From contig JAEYYJ010000327.1 in the NCBI GenBank assembly GCA_023430845.1, forward strand, positions 1 to 8,191: 8,191 nucleotides of DNA. Direction: 5' to 3'. A model generated the notes under the pieces. It did no database searches. It saw nothing but the letters and a program-made list of their open reading frames with translations, and was not told the origin of the DNA. This DNA comes from Pseudomonadota bacterium (GTDB lineage Bacteria; Pseudomonadota; Alphaproteobacteria; Rhizobiales; Hyphomicrobiaceae). Made by a program: the position numbers and the translations under genes. This document shows positions 1 through 5,433 of this stretch, piece after piece. Numbering within the stretch: position 1 is the first letter of the stretch; every line of letters begins with the position of its first letter.

Positions 1-112
1 TGACCCGCTCACATTCATCGCCGGCGTACTGCGCGTGCCTTTCCACTGGTTCCTGCCCCTCGTCGCGATCGGAAAGGGCGGGCGATACGCTATACTCGCC
101 GCTGGTCTGTAG
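1..112 (+). CDS. C-terminal end of a YqaA/DedA-like membrane protein (partial)
   Basis: An open frame enters from the left edge, first complete codon at base 2, and stops at TAG 110-112, leaving 36 residues. The tail starts DPLTFIAGVLRVPFHWFLP, is hydrophobic, and continues with a VAIGKGGRY segment. This resembles the C-terminus of YqaA-type proteins of the SNARE-associated/DedA (VTT) superfamily, which often carry a GDPLT...AG..R pattern before the last membrane helix. Those are inner-membrane proteins, and DedA relatives have been linked to lipid carrier transport and membrane homeostasis. The stop lies 18 bases before the next start, so it is probably co-transcribed with rfbD. The family call rests on a short tail only. 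The coding nature is fairly secure; the name is tentative. Confidence 0.6.
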   Translation, partial: DPLTFIAGVLRVPFHWFLPLVAIGKGGRYAILAAGL

Positions 113-118
113 CCTCGC

Positions 119-126
119 GGAGGAAA
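119..126 (+). promoter_or_regulatory. Ribosome binding site of rfbD
   Basis: The purine-rich GGAGGAAA lies just upstream of the ATG at 131 with a normal spacer. It decides in favour of that start. Confidence 0.65.
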
Positions 127-130
127 GCCC

Positions 131-1042
131 ATGCGCCTCCTGATCGCCGGCGCGCAGGGACAGCTTGCCCGCGCCATGATCGAGCTGGCACCAGCGGCGC
201 CCGACGTAACGGCCTTCGCCGTGGGCCGGCCCGCGCTCGATCTGACGACCACGTCCTCCGTGCTGAGCACGCTCGCGGACTTCAATCCCGACGTGATCGT
301 GAACGCCGCTGCCTATACGGCCGTCGACCGCGCCGAGCAGGAACCCGGCGCCGCCATGGCGCTCAATGCCGATGGACCGCGGCGACTTGCCGAAGCCGCG
401 ACACGCAGGGGCGCGGTGCTCATCCACATCTCGACGGATTGCGTCTTCGACGGCACAAAGACCGAGCCCTATGTCGAGGACGATGCGGCCGCGCCGCTCA
501 GCGCGTATGGGCGCTCCAAGCTCGCCGGTGAGCAAGCCGTGCGTGCGTCGGTCGAGCGCCACATCATCCTGCGCACGTCGTGGGTCTTCAGCCCCTATGG
601 GCGCAACTTCGTGGCGACCATGATGCAGCTTTCGCGCGAGAATGACGAACTGCGCGTCGTGGACGACCGCTGGGGATGCCCGACCTACGCACCGCATCTG
701 GCAGCGGCCATTCTCGGCGTCGCGCGCTCGGTCAGAGCTGATCCCCAGCGCGCGCCCTGGGGCACGTATCATGCCGCCGGTACTGGCGCGGTCACATGGT
801 GCGGCTTTGCGCGGGAAATCATGCGACTTTCGGCGGCGCAGGGCGGACATAGCGTCCCAGTCGTGCCGATCACGACGACCGAGTACCCGACGGCCGCCGT
901 CCGACCTGCGAACTCGCGCCTCGACTGCGGCAAGCTCGCGCAGAATTTCGGGATCACACTGCCACCGTGGCAGGAGGGGCTGGCGGACTGCATGAGACGG
1001 CTATCGCTCGCGCAGACCAGCCGCTTCGCGGGCGGGGACTAG
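131..1042 (+). CDS. rfbD: dTDP-4-dehydrorhamnose reductase (RmlD/RfbD)
   Basis: This predicted cytoplasmic enzyme catalyses the last step of dTDP-L-rhamnose synthesis, NAD(P)H-dependent reduction of dTDP-4-dehydro-L-rhamnose, feeding O-antigen or capsule assembly. The 303 residues match the usual family length of about 290-300. Visible features are an N-terminal Rossmann glycine motif GAQGQLA (residues 7-13), NAAAYTAVDRAE (58-69), a STDCVFDG active-site segment (101-108), the SDR catalytic pair YGRSK (Tyr126, Lys130), and RTSWVFSPYGRNF (148-160). The family usually has Tyr where Cys104 stands. The ATG at 131 is preceded by a good Shine-Dalgarno, AGGAAAG, seven bases or so upstream. It follows the YqaA-like gene by 18 bases. 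The partners rmlA, rmlB and rmlC are not in this window, so the gene is either separated from them or at one edge of their cluster. Other nucleotide-sugar reductases of the extended SDR class are the main alternative. Confidence 0.9.
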   Translation: MRLLIAGAQGQLARAMIELAPAAPDVTAFAVGRPALDLTTTSSVLSTLADFNPDVIVNAAAYTAVDRAEQEPGAAMALNADGPRRLAEAATRRGAVLIHISTDCVFDGTKTEPYVEDDAAAPLSAYGRSKLAGEQAVRASVERHIILRTSWVFSPYGRNFVATMMQLSRENDELRVVDDRWGCPTYAPHLAAAILGVARSVRADPQRAPWGTYHAAGTGAVTWCGFAREIMRLSAAQGGHSVPVVPITTTEYPTAAVRPANSRLDCGKLAQNFGITLPPWQEGLADCMRRLSLAQTSRFAGGD

Positions 1043-1198
1043 GTCCCCGCACCCCAACTGGGAGGGACACCCTCCCAGACCCACCCGCCTTTTATGACGA
1101 TGCCCTTCGCCGCAAACTCCAGTCCATAAAGAGAAGGGGGTTCGGGGTCTCCCCGATTGGGGCCAGGGGCGAAAGCCCCGTCGCGCTGAAAGCGCGAG
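1043..1198. repeat. Convergent intergenic element with nested inverted repeats
   Basis: The gap between the ends of rfbD (+) and the HAD gene (-) is dense in self-complementary sequence. Perfect hairpins seen: CTGGGAGGG/CCCTCCCAG with loop ACA (1058-1078); CGGGG/CCCCG with loop TCT (1143-1155); GGGGC/GCCCC with a GAAA loop (1166-1179); CGCGCT/AGCGCG with loop GAA (1182-1196). A further arm pairs TTTTATGAC (1090-1098) with GTCCATAAAG (1122-1131) through nine pairs, including one T-G wobble, around a bulged C1124. An outer stem is possible: CCCC (1045-1048) with GGGG (1166-1169) and CCCCAA (1052-1057) with TTGGGG (1157-1162), enclosing three arms. The outer CCCC/GGGG pairs compete with the 1166-1179 hairpin. 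No hairpin is followed by a clear T tract, so a classical intrinsic terminator is not shown. It may be a REP/BIME-like repeat, a bidirectional 3'-end structure, or a small RNA. Confidence 0.6.
1058..1078. terminator. 9-bp perfect hairpin after rfbD, possible terminator
   Basis: CTGGGAGGG and CCCTCCCAG form nine uninterrupted pairs around a three-base loop, 15 bases past the rfbD stop. Strand symmetry means it would form in transcripts from either direction. The nearest T run on the + strand (TTTT at 1090-1093) is about 12 bases downstream, so efficient Rho-independent termination is doubtful. It may instead stabilise the 3' end of the mRNA. Confidence 0.4.
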
Positions 1199-1978
1199 TT
1201 ACGACCGTTCCTTCGTCGCGATCGTGTCGAGCACGTCGCCAAGAAACTCCGTGAGGTTCTCGGTCATGTGATGCACGTGCTCGGGCGGCTTCTGCCAATT
1301 GCGGATGCCGATCTGCACGGGATGATCCACGTATGACGAATGCACGAGCACCGTCGTCAGCCCGAGCTGATGCGGCACTTCGAGATTGTGCGGCATGTCC
1401 TCGAACATGGCGGCCGCCTTCGGATCGACGCCGTGACGCTTGAGGAAAGCGTTGTACGGTCCCGCCTCCGGCTTCGGAACATAGTCCGAGGCGACGATGT
1501 CGTAGATGTCCTCGAAAAGATGCAGAATACCGAGCTTGCCCGCAACGCGCTCGGCGTGCGCACGCGTCCCGTTCGTGAAGATCAGGCGCCGGCCCGGCAG
1601 TGCCTTGATGGCCTCGGCTAGCTCGGGATGCTCCGGCACGACCGCGAGGTCGATGTCGTGCACGTAGTCGAGAAAAGCCTCGGGGCGCATCTTGTGCACC
1701 TTCATGAGGCCCGTGAGCGTCGTTCCGAACTGACGATAGTAGCTCTTCTGCAGATGGCGGGCGTACGCAAACGGCACACCGAGGAAGTTGGCGATGAACT
1801 CGCCCATCTTCTGATCGACCTGAGCGAAGAGATTGCACTCGGCCGGATAGAGCGTGTTGTCGAGGTCGAAGACCCACGCCTGAGTGGCATCGAAGCCAGC
1901 GCGGTGGCGCGCCGCGACGATCTTCTGTGCCACTTCTTCTACGGCTGCCGCACGTTCTTCTGACGGTTCGTCGCTCAT
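1199..1978 (-). CDS. HAD-superfamily pyrimidine 5'-nucleotidase-like phosphatase
   Basis: This predicted soluble phosphatase of 259 residues carries all four HAD motifs. Motif I is FDLDNTLYP (nucleophile Asp38, acid/base Asp40). Motif II is FTNGT (Thr135), motif III is Lys169 in VPKPEAG, and motif IV is EDMPHNL (Glu193, Asp194). The LDNTLYP form and the helical cap (about 50-120) fit the pyrimidine 5'-nucleotidase/SDT1-like subgroup, whose studied members dephosphorylate pyrimidine nucleoside monophosphates. The true substrate here is not shown. Its ATG overlaps the argB stop as ATGA (1975-1978), so it is probably translated by coupling to argB. That pairing is familiar from rhizobia. The stop TAA is at 1199-1201, and a GC hairpin begins two bases beyond it. 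The N-terminal ~30 residues before motif I are a charged helix without a clear role. Confidence 0.85.
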   Translation of the reverse strand: MSDEPSEERAAAVEEVAQKIVAARHRAGFDATQAWVFDLDNTLYPAECNLFAQVDQKMGEFIANFLGVPFAYARHLQKSYYRQFGTTLTGLMKVHKMRPEAFLDYVHDIDLAVVPEHPELAEAIKALPGRRLIFTNGTRAHAERVAGKLGILHLFEDIYDIVASDYVPKPEAGPYNAFLKRHGVDPKAAAMFEDMPHNLEVPHQLGLTTVLVHSSYVDHPVQIGIRNWQKPPEHVHHMTENLTEFLGDVLDTIATKERS

Positions 1979-2922
1979 GCCTGCTTCTTGGGTTTCCTTG
2001 CACCACCAAGGAGCGTACCTACGCCATGCTCCGTAAACAACTCCAGTAGCACGCAGTGCGGCACACGTCCGTCGATGATGACCACGGCCTCGACACCCGC
2101 CTCGACGACTTCGATGCAGCCTTCGATCTTGGGGATCATACCGCCGTTGATCGTGCCATCCCGAATGAGGTCACGCGCCTCGGGCACGGTGAGTTCGGGA
2201 ATGAGGTTCTTCTCCTTGTCGAGCACGCCTGCGACGTCGGTCAGCAGCAAGAGGCGCTTTGCCTTCATGCGCGCCGCGAGCGCGGAAGCGAACGAGTCCG
2301 CATTGATATTCAGCGTCTCGCCGTCCCGCGACATGCCGACCGGCGCGATCACCGGAATGAGATCCGACTTCGAGATCACCTCGACGATGTGAGGATTGAC
2401 CTCGATGGGGTCGCCGACATAGCCGATATCGACCGACTGGATGATGTTCGATTGCGGGTCCGGCATCTCGGTGATCTTCTTGGCGACCATCAGATTGGCA
2501 TCCTTGCCGCAGATGCCGACGGCCTTGCCGCCCTGACGGTTGATCGCTGAGACGATCTCCTTGTTGATGGCCCCCGCGAGCACCATCTCGACGATCTCGA
2601 CGGTCGGCTTGTCGGTCACGCGCAGCCCGTGCACGAATTCCGACTCGATCGCGAGCTTCTTCAGCATCCGCCCGATCTGCGGTCCCCCGCCATGGACGAC
2701 CACTGGATTGATGCCCGAGAGCTTGAGGTAGACGATATCCTTGGCGAAGGCCTCGGCAAGTTTTTCGTCGCCCATGGCGTTACCGCCGAACTTGATGACG
2801 ACCGTTTCCTCATCGTAATTGATGAGAGCAGGCAAGGCCTCGGCCAGAATGCGCACCTGCGCCTGTGGATCGAGTTCGGCCTTGTCGGGGCCCGCGCCCG
2901 GGGCCTCCCTGCTGTTCGCCAT
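1975..2922 (-). CDS. argB: Acetylglutamate kinase (ArgB)
   Basis: This predicted cytoplasmic enzyme phosphorylates N-acetyl-L-glutamate with ATP in the second step of arginine biosynthesis. The 315 residues show the amino-acid kinase fold: [10 protein letters not shown] (Lys44 in the first nucleotide/phosphoryl site), [10 protein letters not shown] (75-84), [10 protein letters not shown] (100-109), [12 protein letters not shown] (205-216), [10 protein letters not shown] (225-234) and [10 protein letters not shown] (259-268, with the second catalytic-type lysine, Lys265). An N-terminal extension of about 40 residues before VIKFGG and the tail [10 protein letters not shown] resemble the arginine-inhibited hexameric enzymes rather than the shorter E. 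coli dimer, so feedback inhibition by arginine is inferred. The start is ATG at 2922 with AAGAGG seven bases upstream. It overlaps the following HAD gene by four bases. The C-terminal lysine-rich tail (ARKPKKQA) looks disordered. Confidence 0.96.
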   Translation of the reverse strand: MANSREAPGAGPDKAELDPQAQVRILAEALPALINYDEETVVIKFGGNAMGDEKLAEAFAKDIVYLKLSGINPVVVHGGGPQIGRMLKKLAIESEFVHGLRVTDKPTVEIVEMVLAGAINKEIVSAINRQGGKAVGICGKDANLMVAKKITEMPDPQSNIIQSVDIGYVGDPIEVNPHIVEVISKSDLIPVIAPVGMSRDGETLNINADSFASALAARMKAKRLLLLTDVAGVLDKEKNLIPELTVPEARDLIRDGTINGGMIPKIEGCIEVVEAGVEAVVIIDGRVPHCVLLELFTEHGVGTLLGGARKPKKQA

Positions 2923-2929
2923 CGCAATG

Positions 2930-2935
2930 CCTCTT
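2930..2935 (-). promoter_or_regulatory. Ribosome binding site of argB
   Basis: Read on the minus strand, AAGAGG lies seven bases before the ATG at 2922. It supports that start over an out-of-frame ATG five bases upstream. Confidence 0.6.
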
Positions 2936-2970
2936 GTCAGCCCGCCGTGCGGGACCCTCTACGGCGCGCA

Positions 2971-2998
2971 CTTATAGCGCCTTGCGACCTCCGCTCAA
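2971..2998 (-). promoter_or_regulatory. Candidate sigma-70-type promoter for argB
   Basis: On the minus strand TTGAGC (2998-2993) and TATAAG (2976-2971) are separated by 16 bases. Both are close to the housekeeping promoter hexamers. Initiation would fall near 2965, giving a leader of about 43 bases. That leader contains a small hairpin, CCCGC/GCGGG (2941-2953), just ahead of the ribosome binding site. No operator can be recognised with confidence. Confidence 0.42.
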
Positions 2999-3190
2999 TG
3001 AACTTTTGCACTTCGGCCACGGGTCTGAACCCGACTGCCCCCTGGCGCGTAAAGCGCGATGAAAAGTCGCGCGGCTTCAAATACACTGTGCGTGCGGCGC
3101 TGGTGTGTGGCGCGTGGGCCGCGGTCGGGCATCTGAACGCTAACTCCATGATGCCTTGGACAATTTGCCACTCGCGCCGCGGCCATGCCG

Positions 3191-3220
3191 GTTTCCCGCC
3201 GCGGGTGAATCATGCTCTAA
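3191..3220 (+). repeat. Possible half of a rhizobial palindromic intergenic repeat
   Basis: The stretch GTTTCCCGCCGCGGGTGAAT followed by CATGCTCTAA resembles the right arm of repeats scattered in Hyphomicrobiales genomes, whose left arm starts TTAGAGCATGAT. No matching left arm is found in the preceding 270 bases, so it would be a solitary or decayed arm. The resemblance is from memory and was not searched. Confidence 0.25.
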
Positions 3221-3224
3221 GCAA

Positions 3225-3230
3225 TTGACA
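3225..3230 (+). promoter_or_regulatory. Candidate -35 box for the Clp_N-domain gene
   Basis: A perfect TTGACA sits 88 bases before the chosen ATG. The -10 is unclear: TTCTAG (3246-3251) is weak and only 15 bases away. Its position immediately before the ATG at 3232 makes that upstream ATG an unlikely translation start. Confidence 0.25.
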
Positions 3231-3287
3231 CATGCGCGCGGCCCCTTCTAGGGCCCTGGAGCGCGACAGACTAGGTGGCAGAGGGGG

Positions 3288-3304
3288 CGGGGGATGGTCC
3301 CCCG
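3288..3304 (+). other. GC-rich hairpin just upstream of the Clp_N-domain gene start
   Basis: CGGGGGA and TCCCCCG form a perfect seven-pair stem around a TGG loop, ending at the first G of the candidate Shine-Dalgarno GGAG (3304-3307). If it forms in the mRNA it could limit ribosome access to the ATG at 3319. A second short stem, GGCCC/GGGCC, lies at 3240-3255. Confidence 0.35.
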
Positions 3305-3318
3305 GAGCAGCGCAGGCG

Positions 3319-5241
3319 ATGGCCCAGACGATGGCTCAGGCGACGCCGTTCGAGACGAGGATTGCGCGGTCCGACACGCTGGTCGCGACGCTCGCGCGCG
3401 CCAGCGATTATGCTGCCAGCCAGGCACACGGCACCGTGGCACTCGAGCATCTGCTCCTAGCGCTCAGTGAGGACGCCGATGCCGCGCGCGTGCTCATTTC
3501 CAATTCGGTCGATCTCGGGCGCCTGCGCAATGACGTTGCGAGCTTCCTCGGCCAGCAGCCACCGACGGCCGCGCCCGGCACCCTGCCCGTCCACGATCCG
3601 GACCTCACCAAGATCCTTGCCTATGCCGAGGCGGCAGCCCGCCAGAGCCCGCGTGCGGATGTGCAGATCGACGGCGCCATCGTGCTGGCGGCCATCGTCG
3701 GCGACGGCAAAAGCATGGCGGCGACCTTCCTCAAGGCGCAAGGCCTGACCTTCCAGGCGGCCATCCGCGTCATCCGTCAAAGTGCGGCCGCGCAGGCACC
3801 CGCAGCGCCGCAGCCGGCCGCTCCTTCGAGCGCCCCGGCGCCCGAAGCCGCGGCACCACAATCGCCGACGCCGGCAGCGTCTCCGTTCGATCGCGACGGC
3901 GGGCGTGAAGCCCAGCGCCCATCCGAACACCGCGAGGGCGGAACTCCGCCCGGGGGACGGCACGCGCCGCCAATCCAGAAGCCCCTATGGGAGCCCATGG
4001 GCATCCCGAATATCCGTCCAGATCCGCCACCGAGGCCGCCAGCGCCACCAGCGCCTGCCCGCAAGGCCGAGACGCCGCCGCCCGCGGCTCCACCGCAGCC
4101 GGCGCCATCGCAAGCGCATGAAGAGGCACCGCCGCCGGCACCAAGGCCGACACCGCGCCCAGCGCCCTCACCTGAATTGGGACCTGAGCCGCCGCGACCA
4201 TCGTCATCTGACCTTGCGCCCATGGGCGCTCCGCCGCCGGCGCCACGGCCCCAGGTTCCGACAGTTGCGGCGCCCTCGCATGACGAACCAGACAGGTTCC
4301 TGAGACGCAAACCCGATCCGGCACCCGCCCCACCGGGGCCACCGCCGCTTCCAGCTCCGGATGCAGGCCGTCGCGCGCCGCCGCCAGCCCCACCGCCAAT
4401 TCCACCGCGCCAACCTGGCGCCGAAGCGGGGCTTCCGCCGCCACCGCCTCCGCCACGCGGCCTTGGCGCCTCGCGCCCTCCGCCACCGCGCCCCAGCTTG
4501 CGCCTGCCGCAGAATGCGCAACCCGAGCCCGAGCTGACCACGCCCTGGCCCGAAGCGCCCGTCGACCGGCAGCCATTACCACCTGTCCCACCGCCGCCGC
4601 CGTATCCGCCGCAGGCCTCCCGTGCACCGCCTGGGGCCCCAGAGCGCGGCCGCGCGCGCGAGGAGGCGGCCCGCCCTGGACGCAATCCACGCCCCGGCAC
4701 CGAAAGCGGCCAGCTCGTGGAGAATATCCCGCGACGCATGAAGGTCGGCGTCCTCGAGACCGTAGAGATCCGCATCGCGCGCGAGGGCGTCCCGGATGTC
4801 GCACGCGGGCTCCAGGGTGCCGGCGCGCCACAAACGCATCAGCTCCTGATCACGCGCGCCATGAGCGTCCGTCTCCAAGGTGAGCCGGGCCGCTTTTACA
4901 TCGAGCCGAAATCGCCGGAAACCCAATGGACTGGCACGCGCGGGGACCAGCTCACAAGTGACTACGCCGTCTGGCGTTTCACCGTCATCCCGCAGGTGCG
5001 CGGCCCCGCCGAGCTGACCCTCGTCGTCGCCTCGCGCTCCATCGGGGCCGATGGCGTGATCGCAGACACGAGCCTGCCCGAGCAACGCATCTCGATCCGC
5101 ATTTCCTCGAATGTCACGCGCGGTATCAAACGCTGGGCCGGCTGGATCTCAATTGCCGTCCTTGGTGGCCTCCTTGGCAAGGTGGGCGAGACGTTCTGGC
5201 CGCAGCTCATCGAGATGGCCCGCCGCGCTCTCTCGATTTGA
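3319..5241 (+). CDS. Clp N-domain protein with proline-rich tether, beta-rich domain and C-terminal membrane segment
   Basis: From ATG 3319 the protein has 640 residues. Residues about 12-154 form a double Clp_N repeat like the N domain of ClpA/ClpB: HGTVALEHLLLALSEDADA (37-55) is diagnostic, and a second half runs from about 93 to 153. No Walker A/B or AAA+ module follows. Instead residues 156-467 are extremely rich in Pro and Ala with some Arg/Glu, evidently disordered. Residues 468-601 look like a beta-sandwich (alternating hydrophobics; TRAMSVRL, FYIEPKSPETQW, YAVWRFTVIP, LPEQRISIRIS) that I cannot name. A short hydrophobic segment (WISIAVLGGLLG, from 609) near the C-terminus suggests a tail anchor with the N domain in the cytosol. 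There is no signal peptide. An in-frame ATG at 3232 would add 29 low-complexity residues, but it abuts the TTGACA box and lacks a ribosome site. At 3319, GGAG lies 11 bases upstream. By analogy the N domain may bind a substrate or adaptor. The function is unknown. Confidence 0.82.
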   Translation: MAQTMAQATPFETRIARSDTLVATLARASDYAASQAHGTVALEHLLLALSEDADAARVLISNSVDLGRLRNDVASFLGQQPPTAAPGTLPVHDPDLTKILAYAEAAARQSPRADVQIDGAIVLAAIVGDGKSMAATFLKAQGLTFQAAIRVIRQSAAAQAPAAPQPAAPSSAPAPEAAAPQSPTPAASPFDRDGGREAQRPSEHREGGTPPGGRHAPPIQKPLWEPMGIPNIRPDPPPRPPAPPAPARKAETPPPAAPPQPAPSQAHEEAPPPAPRPTPRPAPSPELGPEPPRPSSSDLAPMGAPPPAPRPQVPTVAAPSHDEPDRFLRRKPDPAPAPPGPPPLPAPDAGRRAPPPAPPPIPPRQPGAEAGLPPPPPPPRGLGASRPPPPRPSLRLPQNAQPEPELTTPWPEAPVDRQPLPPVPPPPPYPPQASRAPPGAPERGRAREEAARPGRNPRPGTESGQLVENIPRRMKVGVLETVEIRIAREGVPDVARGLQGAGAPQTHQLLITRAMSVRLQGEPGRFYIEPKSPETQWTGTRGDQLTSDYAVWRFTVIPQVRGPAELTLVVASRSIGADGVIADTSLPEQRISIRISSNVTRGIKRWAGWISIAVLGGLLGKVGETFWPQLIEMARRALSI

Positions 5242-5433
5242 TCGCGCACACCCGCAACCATCCCCGAGAAGGTGCGTTGTGGGACTGAGGCGCTTTGCTC
5301 TGTTATGCCCGTTTCGACGTTTGCCCTGCGCCAGATGCGCATCCAGAACAAACAGTTGTGACGACCGGCTAGTTGACAGAGCACGCTGTGAGGGGTTTGA
5401 AGACCCTATAGTTCCTGCGTACACGGTAGATAG
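5242..5433. other. Intergenic region before the DUF2865 gene
   Basis: No gene is seen in these 192 bases. An imperfect stem CCCGCAAC (5251-5258) with GTTGTGGG (5276-5283), eight pairs including one G-U and a 17-base loop, lies just after the preceding stop. It has no T tract and is at best a weak terminator. A promoter candidate lies at 5373-5401. Confidence 0.4.
5373..5401 (+). promoter_or_regulatory. Candidate promoter of the DUF2865 gene
   Basis: A perfect TTGACA (5373-5378) is followed after 17 bases by TTTGAA (5396-5401). A better-looking TATAGT at 5407-5412 is 28 bases away, too far to pair with this -35. Either could serve as the -10. Initiation would fall about 10-25 bases before the ATG at 5434, leaving a short leader with only a poor Shine-Dalgarno (GGTAGA). 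Confidence 0.4.

Larger units (their letters stand above)
2923..3318. other. Divergent intergenic region between argB and the Clp_N-domain gene
   Basis: No convincing gene is seen here. It holds the argB promoter and leader. Three small hairpins are visible: CCCGC/GCGGG at 2941-2953, CGGGT/ACCCG with loop CTGA at 3020-3033, and GCGCGA/TCGCGC at 3054-3072. Bases 3191-3220 run GGTTTCCCG... into TCATGCTCTAA, which from memory resembles one arm of the palindromic intergenic repeats common in rhizobia. A TTGACA follows at 3225-3230. Bases 3231-3318 form the GC-rich leader of the next gene. The open frames crossing 2923-3230 give proteins without recognisable features. Confidence 0.55.

Noticed and set aside
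1043..1198. tRNA gene suggested by the cloverleaf-like outline
   Set aside because: Arm lengths and loops do not fit a tRNA: there is no TTC-type T loop, no anticodon-sized arm in place, and the total is too long.
1092..2009. Minus-strand open frame overlapping the whole HAD gene in another frame
   Set aside because: Its translation is Arg/Ser/His-rich low-quality sequence, while the HAD frame carries all four catalytic motifs and starts exactly at the argB stop.
2629..3228. Plus-strand open frame crossing argB and the intergenic region
   Set aside because: Two fifths of it is antisense to conserved argB codons, and the rest shows no domain, signal or ribosome site.
3232..3318. N-terminal extension of the Clp_N protein from the ATG at 3232
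   Set aside because: It directly abuts a TTGACA box, has no ribosome binding site, and encodes low-complexity residues. ATG 3319 was preferred, with moderate certainty.
3770..4831. Long minus-strand open frames (332-353 codons) opposite the proline-rich segment
   Set aside because: They are glycine-, arginine- and alanine-rich mirror images of the GC-rich proline codons on the + strand, with no recognisable domain. The + frame has a Clp_N domain and continues into an ordered domain.
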